Part shown: one piece after another, positions 45,503 to 57,296 of the stretch
Layout: the number at the start of each line of letters is the position of its first letter
How positions within the stretch are numbered: the first letter of the stretch is position 1
Assembly (NCBI GenBank): GCA_907163375.1
Contig: CAJQUW010001991.1
Location: forward strand, 62,001-126,000
Length of the DNA: 64,000 nucleotides
Source: Prostheceraeus crozeri
Taxonomy: Eukaryota > Platyhelminthes > Polycladida > Euryleptidae
Direction: 5' to 3'
Notes under the pieces: model-generated
The model's database searches: none
Seen by the model: only the letters and a program-made list of their open reading frames with translations
Told to the model about the DNA's origin: nothing
Made by a program: the position numbers and the translations under genes

Positions 45503-46108
45503 TGTTCTACGACTCTAAGACAGATATCAGTCCGTGCATGGAAGACATCGAAATATCGTTGATTTATATTATCCTAGAATACCAACAATAGAAATCATAG
45601 GATGTGAAAATATTGTATCTGCATGTCATACCATGATATGATTCCTACAATGGCACTCTGTAAACTTAACAAATCTGAGAGAGAGAACTGCCGAGAAACT
45701 GCATGGAAGATCTATATCACTTCATTGTAGCATGTCCTCGATATCATGGAGTAAACTGGATATTAATTTTTGATGACTGTCAGTCGACCAAATTTCTATG
45801 TCCTGACGAACAAGCTCAGACCGAGACAATAACAGTCATTAAGCAAATACCTTGCAAGTTGCATAGATAGCAGAAACAGTGAATAATAAAGAACAATATA
45901 ATTCCAACTGACATCATTAGTCAATGCAGATATCGACACATTAAGATGTGCATAGATATATAAATAGTCAACGCGTTGGTTACTGGTTTAGTGATTAGTG
46001 ATTAGTGATGTCTCCAGTTTCTGAGCAGAACATTCCATCTCCCTTGCATATCTATTGATATCAAAGTGAACACACTAAGGCTAGGACTACAACAATAGGT
46101 AGCAAAAC
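45503..46108. other. No gene seen
   Basis: Spacer between the TTAA element and the deleted Tc1 element. No domain seen. Confidence 0.35.
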
Positions 46109-46110
46109 TA

Positions 46111-47072
46111 CAGGTTTTTGCTTTTGTTAGTATGAATCTGTCGTTCATTAACGTTAAAGTTGATAAATAAACGGCATTTCTCATTTTTTAAATGAAATTT
46201 ATCATTGATTAACGGCATCGTTCAATAGATCGACATTTCTCAATGAAAAACGGCATGTCTCAAGCAATCGAGATATCTACCGTTGTTTAGCGACATACTG
46301 CACAATACTGTGACTATCCTACATAATTTTCTAAATATATTCATTTTGAAATTATAGCCTATATCCTCCCAAATAAAAATTATGGCCGAAAATTAATAAA
46401 ATATTATAAAAATTAATCAAAGCAAAAGAGTGCCCGAGCTTTTAATTCTAATTATACCAAAAAAATCATGTTATCTAGAATATATGGTGTATATTGTCAG
46501 TAATATCTTCTTGTCGAATACATCGAGGAATCAGCTGACGTAGCTTTCTCCAGGAAGCTTGACAACCCGCGGCAGTGATTTCGGATAGATTTTGTTCGGA
46601 CAGTTGAGCCAGTGTTGCCAGTCGCATCTGGTGATTCTGTCGAAGCATCTGGTCTCGCACCTCTTCCAAATTCCTCTTGAGCAATAACATTCCCCGTCAA
46701 TTGGTATCGTCTGATGATTGACCATGCAGTCCCACGAGCGATTCCAAGAGAACCAGCAACTTCAACATAATCTCGATTTTCATCAAGATACGCATCAACG
46801 ATGCGTTGTTTGTCAATATTAGAAATTACGCGTCTATGTCGCGGGACATTCATATTGACGGTGACTTAGTTATCGAGTGCAAAATGTCGCTATTTATTTA
46901 CAAATTTCGATGTTCATTTGACAGATTACTACTCTTGAACGATATTGCCGATGATGAAGAGACACTTACAGCTATTCAATGTGAAATGTCACTGCACATT
47001 GAAAAATGACGTTAATGAATGCACAACGCCGTTAATAACTGACAGATCTATATTTACAAACGGAAAAACCTG
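46111..47072 (-). mobile_element. Internally deleted Tc1/mariner-like element
   Basis: TA on both sides (46109-46110, 47073-47074). Ends CAGGTTTTTGC and the inverse CAGGTTTTTCC; near the ends GTTCATTAACG recurs. The minus-strand ORF (46853-46497) is only the N-terminal helix-turn-helix: ISNIDKQRIVDAYLDENRDY, SLGIARGTAWSIIRRYQLTG. A frame change leads into 46690-46475. The catalytic domain is missing. Confidence 0.82.
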
Positions 47073-47369
47073 TAATTCAAGAAAAATTCAAATCGAATTG
47101 CTTCAACTGGCCAAAAATTACTGATTGTTTTCTTTTGATTTATAGTCTCTTCCCAAGGTGGCATTGGAATAAGCTTCAGACGTTAAATTAAAATTAGTGA
47201 AAGCGGTTACTGAAGGAAGATAGTACTAAGGTCATGACGTTGAGAAGCAAATTTCAAACATTATATGTACACTGTATAATCAAAATGGAAAAGGCGTCAC
47301 TGCCAGACTTTGGAATACATGAGTGAATTATGAATTTATTTAATGTGGCGAAGTCACTTAATCAACATG
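47073..47369. other. No gene seen
   Basis: Short AT-rich spacer. Its end may be the 3' tail of the LINE fragment that follows. Confidence 0.3.
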
Positions 47370-47858
47370 TCACCAGAGAAAGTTCGATTCGAAGGCCAAT
47401 TGGTAGTCATTAAAGCTCTCACAAAATTGATGAAATATGCGACGAGTGAGGGAGACTGTAAGTAAGTCTGACTGAAGCATTGATGACGGCTTGGAGGTGT
47501 GAAGCGACACAGTCAGGAAATCCAGACAGATGCAATAATGGAGTCGTGAGAAGACAAGAGAGTCGATTAGAGTCATCACAGACTGTCGAGGATGAGATCG
47601 ACGAACCCAGTGAATCTGTCCTAGACTAGCGAAGGACAGGGCCGATGTTTTGATTACATGAGGTTTGAAAGACAGATTACAATCGATTGTAGCCCGAAGA
47701 CAACGCAGAGTGGAAACGGGATTAATCATGAGTGCTTCTATTCTTTCTGCCCCCACATTTTCCAACTTTTCCAAATTCATCAAATTCAAACTTTCGTCAA
47801 ACTTAGTCACATTGAATGTAGAATGTACTTCATCTGTCACTGAGTGGCAGTACAGCAC
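47370..47858 (-). pseudogene. LINE RT C-terminal fragment (L2/CR1-like)
   Basis: An open 162-codon frame reads LRATIDCNLSFKPHV, SFASLGQIHWVRRSHPRQS and LIDSLVFSRLHYCICL. This corresponds to the thumb and post-RT part of L2/CR1 LINEs, with drift at conserved Gly/Asp positions. RT motifs A to C are absent (5' truncation). It is a different family from the LINE at 6400-9690. Confidence 0.75.
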
Positions 47859-48123
47859 AACTGGGAAGTCTTACTTAAACACTGGGATGAAAGATGGGGA
47901 TTGTTGTCTGCAGACATTGACGAGCAGTTGTCTACACTGTAAATGAAATGCGAGATGCCAGTATGTTTTATATACGAGACCCGATGCAAGTTCGTCCTCA
48001 GTCGTACGTCTCTCGTATGTAGAGCTTTAAGTCACATAGAATATACGATAAAATAAGTAAATGGTAGAGTAGATAGGTATAAATCAATAAAGTAAACCAA
48101 TAGGTCAATGAGAAATAAATTTA

Positions 48124-48187
48124 AATAATTTATTGGCTAGCGCTTTCGATGGAGTACTTGTCCATCTCGTCCGACAAATTATGCTAA
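48124..48187 (-). ncRNA. Hammerhead copy in the inverted 5' end of PLE-C
   Basis: The same sequence in opposite orientation. The core box reads CGGACGA where CTGACGA is needed, so it has lost a conserved U and should not cleave. Confidence 0.75.
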
Positions 48188-48286
48188 ATGGTATCAAAAC
48201 AAAAATATCACACTATCTACTAGCGTTAAGGGATGGCTTGAATTTCAAAATGAATTTTCGTTCATGCCTTTTCCTCACCACTTTAC

Positions 48287-49680
48287 ATGCACTATAATGT
48301 GGTTGATACAATGGAAACTAATGCTACAGAATTTTGTAGAACACTAAAAATTATAGACTACTTTAGTGACAACGCCACACCAATTGACATTTCTTTAAAG
48401 TTAAAATATTCCAAATCAAACTTTGATCCCCCAAAAACGGATAACATACACTTGAATAATACAATTCATTTGATTGAAAACTCAACCGAAAAGTTATCAA
48501 CCCAAAATCCGAAAGTGAAACACAATATTTCAAAAGCGGAAAATGATTGCATCGAAGCTTTAAAGAATAGACTTGACATCCACATTACAAAGGCCGATAA
48601 GGGTGGCGCTTTTGTAGTGTTAAACAAATTATTCTATATTGAGAGAATAAATAATGAACATCTCCTAGATGCAGAAACCTACCGAAACGTTGATGGCTAC
48701 AATCCATACAGTACATTAAACCTAATTAAAAACTTGCGCAAACTGCATAATAGAGCTTTGACTTCGAAAGAAATAAGACACGTATCAAAATTCCACCCTT
48801 CTATACTATACTTACATGGTTTGCCAAAAATCCATGAGCATGCAGACATAATAAGAAATATTCAGATCGATGAATATGGCTGTACTCAGCAAATAGCTCC
48901 TGATAATCTGACTTTTCGACCTATCATATCGCAAACAAATTCTCCAACTTCCCATTTAAGTGAGTTGATTGATGCACTTCTGAAGCCTTTGGTCACAAAT
49001 TTGCCAAGCTACTGCAGAGACTGTTTCCATTTCATCAACAAATTGCCTCTACATGTACACGAAGACGAAACTTTCCTTACATTTGACGTAAAATCCTTGT
49101 ATACAAACATTCCCCATGAATTAGGGGTTGAAGCTATTGAATTTTGGCTGGAAAATAGAGAGAGGACTTGATTCCTGATCGGTTTACGAATGATTTTTTG
49201 CTACGATTCATTGACATTATTTTATCGAACAACTATTTCTTTTTCGAAAACAAGCATTATCTACAGATCTCCGGCACAGCGATGGGGACGCAAATGGCCC
49301 CGGCATACGCCAACTTGGTAATGGGGTATCTTGAGCATAAGTTATACTGCAAAATGGAGGACCTTTTGACATCTGCAGAACTTTCGCTTTTCAAAAAGAG
49401 ATGGATACGTTACCTTGATGATTGTTTCATCATTTGGTCAAATGATTTTGGAAATTTAAACAATTTTTATGAACTCTTGCACAAGCTCATTGAAAGTATA
49501 CAATTCACGATGGAAAAAGATAGACAGTCTATACACTTTTTGGATGTTCGGGTGTATAAAGACAATGAAAAAATTGAAACTGACATTTACAGAAAACCAA
49601 CGGATAGCTTTAATTACTTACCGTTTAATTCGTGCCATCCCCAGCATATAAAAAGGAATATTCCCTTTAACCTTGCATAG
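48287..49680 (+). pseudogene. PLE-C reverse transcriptase region
   Basis: It holds the PLE-specific DKG and LPKIH motifs in the first third, motif A with the FDVKSLYTNIP sequence, motif B GTAMGTQMAP and the catalytic YLDD in RYLDDCFIIW. PLE reverse transcriptases are related to telomerase. It lies in two overlapping frames. Confidence 0.9.
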
Positions 49681-50437
49681 GTACCGGATAAAACGTATTG
49701 TGTCGGACAGCGAAATTAGAACCAAAAGACTGAACGAATTACTTGAAATCATATTTAGATTAAAATATCCGAAAGAACTTATTGATGGCGATATTAAAAA
49801 GGCTAATTCTTATAAGAACATTAATAAAACAGATGAAAATAAAAAGTCATTGTTGCCGTTCGTAACGGAATATAATCCCAACAACACGAAGATATTTAGT
49901 GAAATAATACAACCTGCAGAAAGTTCAAAACTCAACAACACGTTTAAAGATTATAAACTGAAATTATCATTTAAGCAACCAAAATCGTTACTGTCACTGC
50001 TTCAAAACAAAAAGCAAAATATCGAAGGTGTGGAAAAATGTGACGACAAACGATGTAAATGCTGCCTCCATCTACTAACTGGAAAAGAATTTACAATAAA
50101 TGGTGAGAAATACTCAATAAGAGCTAATATGAGCTGCCATTCATCAAATATCATTTATATGCTCAAGTGCAATGGCTGTTCGGATTTCTATATTGGGCAG
50201 TCTGGCGATCAGCTAAAGAACCGGATGACTGTTCATAGACAGCACGTAAATCATCCCATGAGTGCTCCACTAAATGTTAGCAAACACATATCTAGGTGTG
50301 ACAAAGATATTGCTGACCCTAAATTCATGGTGCTCCCATTGTATCAACTACATTATAGTGCATGTAAAGCGGAGAGGGAAAGGCATGAACGAAAATTCAT
50401 TTTGAAATCTAAGCCATCCCTTAACGCTAGTAGATAG
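49673..50437 (+). CDS. PLE-C connector and GIY-YIG endonuclease
   Basis: An open 254-codon frame. A Lys-rich connector (KLKLSFKQPKSLLSLL) is followed by a Cys cluster CDDKRCKCC near 50040 and the GIY-YIG nuclease IIYMLKCNGCSDFYIGQSGD. Then comes the Arg/His part KNRMTVHRQHV and a stop within the inverted end. This domain cuts target DNA. The Cys linker points to the PLE groups that carry a zinc-binding linker; the exact group is not fixed. Confidence 0.88.
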   Translation: MHRYRIKRIVSDSEIRTKRLNELLEIIFRLKYPKELIDGDIKKANSYKNINKTDENKKSLLPFVTEYNPNNTKIFSEIIQPAESSKLNNTFKDYKLKLSFKQPKSLLSLLQNKKQNIEGVEKCDDKRCKCCLHLLTGKEFTINGEKYSIRANMSCHSSNIIYMLKCNGCSDFYIGQSGDQLKNRMTVHRQHVNHPMSAPLNVSKHISRCDKDIADPKFMVLPLYQLHYSACKAERERHERKFILKSKPSLNASR

Positions 50438-50466
50438 CGTGATATTTTTGTTTTGATATCATTTAG

Positions 50467-50530
50467 CATAATTTGTCTGACGAGATGGACAAGTACTCCA
50501 TCGAAAGCGCTAGCCAATAAATTATTCAAA
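50467..50530 (+). ncRNA. Hammerhead ribozyme, 3' end of PLE-C
   Basis: Core CTGACGA (50477-50483), stem II GATGGA/TCCATC (50484-50489, 50497-50502), GAAA (50503-50506), minimal helix III A-G/C-U, cleavage triplet CUA. Helix I is supported by ATAATTT upstream pairing with AAATTAT downstream. All conserved core bases are present, so it could be active. Confidence 0.8.
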
Positions 50531-50572
50531 TTTATTTCTCATTGACCTATTGGTTTACTTTATTGATTTATA

Positions 50573-51627
50573 TTACATGCTACTGTGAAATAACTTTTTT
50601 TCTGTAACACCAGTCGTGAACATTTCTTTTTGATAGTGAGGTATATAACAAAATTAGACTTATTGTGAATTTTATGCTGTATGTCGTCGTTACTATTTGT
50701 CTAGTAGCATTGGCAGGACGCTTGGCTAGCTCTACTTAATGAGTCAAGTTGATTAACATCAATTCATTCAGACAATATCTTTTGTGCAACCATGTTGACT
50801 TATCTATCTCAAACATAACCATTTTTGCGTTCATGAATTATAATGTTTTTATTTCGGGTTGATAATATGCTTAATTTCAAAATTACATAATGCATAATTG
50901 TTGATGGTTGAATACTTATTGATTATTTATGAAATGCCTCAGACTTACATGTATTAAAATCGAATTCAGTATTGCAAGTTTGACTCTCGAATGTCATTGT
51001 CTCACTACTTACAAAACAGTAGTAAGTACCATGCAATATTAGTGTGATCTTTATTGACAAAGGGCCCTAAATCAACTTATTTCAGACATATTGATGCTTT
51101 CCTTTAACATTGTGCTGGTATGGCTTTAGTATGTAAAGCATACCACACTTGAAATAACATACGAAAAGCACGCATATAGATACAGAAATATACCAAAAAA
51201 TCTTTTGGTATGCATCCTTCGTATGTGATTGGTATTGACCGATTTGCAGTGTAGTTGAGAGGCTGTGAATGCTCTACAAGCTAATTTTACTCACTCAACA
51301 CTTTTGCAACAGTAGTGAGACTGCCCGAAGGAGCAAGAGAAGATCGTGCATCGAGAGACGGTGCAAAACTCTCGGATGTCAACAACAAAAATGTGGGGGG
51401 GAAGAATAGAAGTATCTTAATCACGTGCTGTCCGACACGAATTGGACATGACAATGAACTGAGGGCGTTACTTTGTGCCGCACCACATGAGTCTTGTCGA
51501 CATTCGTTTGTTTGCTCTGAGACACTTCTCCAGAATGCTTATATGCTCGAAGACAAGTCGGACGTAAGTGAATTGAATCTTGATGGATAGCAGGAGTTGT
51601 ATATTAGAATGTCATCAGCAAACATAC
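50573..51627. other. No gene seen
   Basis: AT-rich. A 91-codon ORF at 51315-51590 contains Cys and His but no recognised domain. Confidence 0.35.
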
Positions 51628-51679
51628 ACGTATGTACTTGCCAAAAGAATACGCGGAAGTCGAAAAATCAATTTATTGC

Positions 51680-51715
51680 AACGCACAAATTTCCGGCCGA
51701 AGCCTTCGTCAGGTG
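51680..51715 (-). ncRNA. Hammerhead-like block in PLE-D end
   Basis: The minus strand reads CTGACGAAGGCTTCGGCCGG then AAATTTG: a CTGACGA core, a short stem II with TTCG loop, then GAAA. Helix III is not clear. The opposite end (52470-52500) has a diverged version. Confidence 0.4.
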
Positions 51716-52009
51716 CACATAAAATGAATGTGACTGACAAACTAGTGAATGATGAGCACTTGCCAAACTGGATATGGACACAAAATGAAAATTGATAACA
51801 TGGATATTAACACTCTGAACTGCAGAGAAGGAAATAAAAGCTGTACAGGACTAAAATTGATATGTACACTTTATACAAGAATATTCAATAAATGAATGGA
51901 CATATTTGCAAAGACAATAATAATGAAGAATGACATCATTTCAATGATTTAGGAAGAAAAAGAAAATTAATACATACAAAATTAATTATGAAATAAATAA
52001 AGGAATCAA

Positions 52010-52303
52010 TCAAACATCCAATTCACGACCACAACAGCCATTCATTAAGGAATGAGCCCGACGAATGTTCAATGCTTCAACTGAACGTCTGACGTTTGGA
52101 TGACGTAGATTGCGCTCAACGATTTTCCACGAAAGAGGTATTAAAGATGAATTACGAGGAGTAGGAATGTTATGACACTCAGATAAATGTTTGTAAACTG
52201 GGGAATTTCCGACATTTAAATGTTCGCGAAATCTAGAGTACATTATACGGCAGGTTTCTCCAATGTATTTACGATGGCATAGCGTACATGAAATGTCATA
52301 CAC
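52010..52303 (-). CDS. PLE-D GIY-YIG endonuclease fragment
   Basis: An open 97-codon frame. YDISCTLCHRKYIGETCR is the GIY-YIG core, followed by Arg and SRFREHL and a C-terminal region rich in Arg/His. Upstream in frame is the Cys linker typical of PLEs. It ends at a stop close to the 3' inverted end. Confidence 0.82.
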   Translation of the reverse strand: MYDISCTLCHRKYIGETCRIMYSRFREHLNVGNSPVYKHLSECHNIPTPRNSSLIPLSWKIVERNLRHPNVRRSVEALNIRRAHSLMNGCCGRELDV

Positions 52304-52952
52304 TACAAATTTCGCGAAACAATCACCTGGTTTTGCAGAACATTTGCATGATAAGCAGTTTGCAGCACACTTACGCCGACCATGTTTAGGCTGTAACGAT
52401 TGCGAAAGGCTTATTTTGGACAGTGATTTGAACTTTTGAATCGAAACCGTTACGCCTGAGGAGTCGACGAGTTCCGGCCGTTACGCCTTCGGCCGAAAAT
52501 TTGTGCGTTGCAATAAATTGATTTTTCGAGTTCCGCGTATTCTTTTGGCAATTGACATAACTCGATGCTAGCATAATCAATGACGTATGTACTTGTATTC
52601 CTTGCGTTGGCCGAGTGCTATTATATCCATTGTATAGAGCATGAATGAATATTTGCTTTTGCTACATTAGTAGCTCACCAATGATATTGCTCAATATTCA
52701 AGTATATCCTTCAATCGACACTTGAGAGATCGTAATAATGGCCAATCGTAATAATCGCAATAATTAGAATGGCCTGGATAATTTGCACAACTTTGTCATA
52801 TTGCTTTTAAGTGATGTCTAAAGATTACCATACCGAGATCTCTACTATTCGAGACTAGGTTTTTTAGACTCACACTTAACAAATCAAAATTACTGTTACA
52901 TTGAATTGCCTGTTGGAACATTTGATCAACTGTTGATGTCAAATGTACTATC

Positions 52953-53778
52953 CAGGCGCGTACCCAGGATTTTCGTTCGGGGGGATGATATTTGAATGCT
53001 GACCTCAAAAATTTTAGAACTTGTATGAATAGACCTAGTCGATTTAGCTGCATGTGATTTACCTGTTGAATCAAGCCAAATCATATATCATATACACTTG
53101 CGCTCAAACAATACAAAAATCTGTAAAACTGCGTTCAAAAAATATCAAAAGAATGTAAATACATATAATAGTACCGGTACATGCATATCTCTCATGCATT
53201 CATTAGCCTATATGTATTCAATAGATATTATAAAATTGGATGAATAAAACGGATAATAATATTCATGATGCAAATTTAGTCTATCAATCGCAATCGAGAA
53301 TCAAATATTCTCGCATATTCCTGTACAACGGATTCGTAACACAACTTAATGTCCTTGTGAACGGCCAGAAGTGCGAGTCCGTTTAGACGCCTTTGGCCCA
53401 TCATTGCCCTATGATGGGTTTTAAGTAAGCGAAGCAGGCTGAAAGATCTCTCAGCTGTGCATGTTGTCACTGGGGTGACCAAAAAAATGGTTAGGAGTTT
53501 ATGTACATTTGGATAGAGATCCTTCTCCCTCAGCGCCTCCGTCAAGCTGTGCTCCAATCGGTTGGACGATGGCTGTTGTCACCAAAAGTCTTGCCAGCGT
53601 TCAAACTCTGCCGAGCAAATTGTAGGGCTCTCTAGAAAGTACCGGTATTCAGTAAATGCATCCGTAAAATGCATCAGTAAATGCTCAGTAGGCCTAAGTT
53701 TCTACCTTTTTCATACCACTTAGAGTTTCGAATTTCGGGGGGTGCATCCCCTGCATGCCCCCGTTCGGTACGCCACTG
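52953..53778 (-). mobile_element. Internally deleted hAT (C-terminal domain left)
   Basis: Ends CAGGCGCGTACCCAGG and inverse CAGTGGCGTACCGAAC, flanked by GTACTATC on both sides (52945-52952, 53779-53786). The minus strand (53557-53276) encodes the dimerisation domain: LYPNVHKLLTIFLVTPVTT, AERSFSLLRLLKTHHRAMMG. The catalytic part is deleted. The family looks close to ZMYM1-like hAT. Confidence 0.9.
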
Positions 53779-53786
53779 GTACTATC

Positions 53787-55529
53787 TTCTCATGCCCACC
53801 TATTGAACACCATTTGAAAAGTATTTCAAAAGTAAGAATGACAAGTTATCTTGTAGGTCCTGTTCTTTTACAGCAAAAAGTCCAATTAATTTCTGACATC
53901 TTCACGAAGGGAACTTCAGTATAATATTGAAATGTTTTGAACACTAATATTAAAGCTCCATGTAAAGATCGCTTCAAAGTCAGAAATTAATTGGATATTT
54001 TGTTATAAAACTGATGCAAATTAACTTGGCATTCCCTTACTTTTGAATTAGGCCATGGGATATTTTAACAATCATCTGAACAGAGTTGGAAGTGGGTCAA
54101 CGAAGCTTGACCCCCGACCCACCACATCTTTGACCCACGACTCACCTGACCCACCACATCTTTGACCCACGACTCACCTGACCCACATGCTGCAAGGGTG
54201 AATGATGTGAGTGCAATTTCCTTTTCTGGTATCATCTTTAGTTTCATTTTCATTCAAGATTCTAGGTCTATCTAGGTAGAGGCCTCGTAGTATCAAAATT
54301 GTTGTTAAGATTTGTTATGAGGATTTATCAGATTATCAGATCTCTTGTCACTTGACAAATAGAAATGCAACTTCATCAAAATTATCTTATAATCAAAGTT
54401 CATGCACCACAAATTCCAAAGGTTCTAAAAAATTTAAACGATTCTGTTTCTTGTTAGAACTCTTGACTATCCTTTGTAGTGCTACCTATTTAACTCGTAT
54501 AGAGAAATGATTAGTTAAGTTGATGGCCCTACAGACTAAATTTCAAATGTAACATTTCTTAATCAAATGAAGTAAAAAAATAATACTGTAGTAGGCCTAA
54601 ATCCTTCATGCATGCGTAACACGTGAATGGAAAATTGCACGATGACAAGATTATATTTCATTAATTAGCTGACAATGTACATATAGATGAACTGATGCAT
54701 ATGAGTGGCGCTACATGTACGAGTACCTTGTGATAGCAATCACTAGTGACATCATGTAAATATTCCTATTTTAATCGATACTAAATCAAATATCAAAACG
54801 AAACTTTTTATTGATACGAAGTGTCAAAAAATATCTCCTCACAGAGCTCTGCCGTAATAAGTCTGTGTGAAAGGGACAAGTCTATATCAATGACCGTCGC
54901 ATGAATTATCTTCTTTCAGATGATCATGTATCGAATGAGCAATGAGATGCATGGAACATGTATGATGCGAAAGTAGATTGAACGGCTAAATGCTTTAGAT
55001 GTGAAGCATGTATATTATGAAAGATATTTTGATCAATTACATATCTCAAAAATATTTAGGTTCTGATCAATCTTTACCGGAGATATACCATTTTAATCTC
55101 TACCAGAGGATATTTTCTACGAAAGACCAACAAAATCAAACGAAGCAAACAGAACGAAGGTCAGTTGGCATTGCAAGAAAATTTTCAAGATGAATAAAAC
55201 CTCTGAATACCTGACTTCTTCAGTGTATCTCTGAAATCAAGGTCACACATCATTGGGTATCGTCAGACATAGCGACAGAGAATCGAGCATACACAATTGT
55301 ACTCAAACAACTTCTCTCCACCAACCAACATCTCTCAGTAGACAGCAGCAATTGTTTTCGAGCCTTTCATTTGTGTGAATTCCGCCCCCTATCGAAACTG
55401 TATGAGGCACGTGAAAGTCAATAGTGTTGGATATTTTGATTGTGTGCATCCATCACCCCTTTCAGTGACACTGACTCAATACGAATAAATGGAGTTTACT
55501 GAATTTGAGATTGTCAAATCTATCATGGG
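53787..55529. other. Spacer with a small outlier of the TGACCCAC repeat
   Basis: At 54078-54190 is GTTGGAAGTGGGTCAACGAAG and two to three repeats of GACCCACGACTCACCTGACC, a relative of the array at 55530. The rest shows nothing recognised. Confidence 0.6.
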
Positions 55530-56563
55530 TCAAACTGGTTGGAAGTGGGTCAACGAAGTCTGACCCACCTGACCCACTGCATATGTGACCCACGACCCAC
55601 CTGACCCACGGCATATGTGACCCACGACCCACCTGACCCACGGCATATGTGACCCACGACCCACCTGACCCACGGCATATGTGATCCACGACCCACGGCA
55701 TATGTGACCCAAGACCCAACTGACCCACGGCATATGTGACCCACGACCCACCTGACCAGCGGCGTATGTGACCCACGACCAACGGCATATGTGACTCACG
55801 ACCCACCTGACCAGCGGCGTATGTGACCCACGACCCACCTGACCCACGGCATATGTGATCCACGACCCACGGCATATGTGACCCACGAATCACCTGACCC
55901 ACGGCATATGTGACCCAAGACCCACCTGACCCATGGCATATGTGACCAACGACCCACCTGACCAGCGGCGTATGTGACCCACGACCCACGGCATATGTGA
56001 CCCACGACCCACCTGACCCATGACATATGTGACCCACGACCCACCTGACCCACGGCATATGTGATCCACGACCCACGGCATATGTGACCGAAGACCCAAC
56101 TGACCCACGGCATATGTGACCCACGACCCACCTGACCAGCGCCGTATGTGACCCACGACCCACGGCATAAGTGACCAACGACCCACCTGACCAGCGGCGT
56201 ATGTGACCCACGACCCACCTGACCCACGGCATATGTGACCCACGAATCACCTGATCCACGGCATATGTGACCCACGACCCACGGCATATGTGACCCAAGA
56301 CCCACCTGATCCATGGCATATGTGACCCACGACCCACCTGACCAGCGGCGTATGTGACCCACGACCCACGGCATATGTGACCCACGACCCACCTGACCAG
56401 CGGCGTATGTGACCCACTTGACCCACCTGACCCACGGCATATGTGATCCACGACCGACGGCATATGTGACCCAAGACCCACCTGACCAACGGCATATGTG
56501 ACCCACGACCCACCTGACCAACGGTGTATGTGACCCACCTGACCCACGACCCACTTCCAACTC
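55530..56563. repeat. 32/23-bp minisatellite inside inverted ends
   Basis: Units run from GCATATG to GCATATG: the main unit is 32 bp and the shorter one (lacking ACCTGACCC) 23 bp. Both are 2 modulo 3, so all frames stay open for long stretches. That explains the 370-codon and 286-codon minus ORFs, which have the composition of a repeat and no domain. The array is bounded by GTTGGAAGTGGGTC and its inverse GACCCACTTCCAAC, so it may be part of a MITE. Confidence 0.9.
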
Positions 56564-57296
56564 CGCATCATCATATTTGATTATCAATTTTTGACTGGGA
56601 TCACTCCACTTAATCGCAATTGTCAAGATTATACCAAATTCAGTGCATGAAAACAAGCATCAACTACGCGGTACATGTATTTCAAAATACCTTACTAGCG
56701 CCACATAATGCATCCAGCACATATTCAAATTCAAAATCTGAATTTCAAATGATGTATTCAAGCTATTGACTTGTTGTAAATCCTAATTTAGTTGTTCATT
56801 GTCGTTTAGTTGTTGACAAAGATGCGATCCATTTCGATTTGAAGTGGACAATAACTCAATTCTATAATGTTGCAAAATGATCTGTAAAGCAGCAAAATAC
56901 AAATTTCTTCGTAAAATTGCCGACCGATTATTTTGCCTTTGGTCTGAAATTGTTTGCATGCACTCAATGAGTCATTAGATATATCGATTTTCACTTGCCA
57001 ATTCTTTTTAAATGGATTTTCAGATGATCCCAAATCAAAAGAATTCAAATTTTCAAATTTTCTCAGACACTAGTCAATCGATTATTTTCGTTTTTGCTGC
57101 AGATCAGTTGTTGATCGATAGGTAACATGAAAATGCTGCATTTGAGGATGGGCTTTCGATTTTTAGGTCGTTCAGGACCTCCGTGGAGTGAAAATTAGAG
57201 GTGTAAATTAATTGCAAGTTTGATGAAAAAAAATCAGCAGAAATTCACAGAATGTCTTCCATTTGTTGATGAAAATGATACGTTTTCTTTTATCTG
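56564..57296. other. 3' flank of the duplicated host exon
   Basis: From about 57090 it matches 17630-17858. Left of this no gene was seen. Confidence 0.5.

Larger units (their letters stand above)
48077..50572 (+). mobile_element. Penelope-like element C, complete but broken
   Basis: Inverted ends of about 200 bp (48077-48270 and 50378-50572) contain the last codons of the ORF, the UTR and a hammerhead. This is the inverted tail arrangement known for PLEs. The coding region (48287-50437) has the N-terminal ADKGGAFVVLN and HGLPKIHE motifs, RT motif A (FDVKSLYTNIP), motif B (GTAMGTQMAPAYANL), motif C (RYLDDCFIIW), then FLDVRVYK, a Cys linker (CDDKRCKCC) and a GIY-YIG domain. It is spread over three overlapping frames, so about two breaks. 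All catalytic boxes remain, so it is fairly young. It copies itself by target-primed reverse transcription. Confidence 0.92.
51641..52582 (-). mobile_element. Penelope-like element D, short, with target duplication
   Basis: Flanked by the 13-bp direct repeat ACGTATGTACTTG (51628-51640, 52583-52595). The ends are inverted repeats (about 51641-51705, 52488-52550) with ribozyme-like sequence. The minus strand encodes a Cys-rich linker (CAANCLSCKCSAKPGDC) and a GIY-YIG domain (YDISCTLCHRKYIGETCR, SRFREHL; 52303-52010). RT is missing (5' truncation). Confidence 0.85.

Noticed and set aside
55462-56656. 370- and 286-codon repeat proteins on the minus strand
   Set aside because: Both are readings of the 32/23-bp minisatellite in different frames; composition follows the DNA unit.
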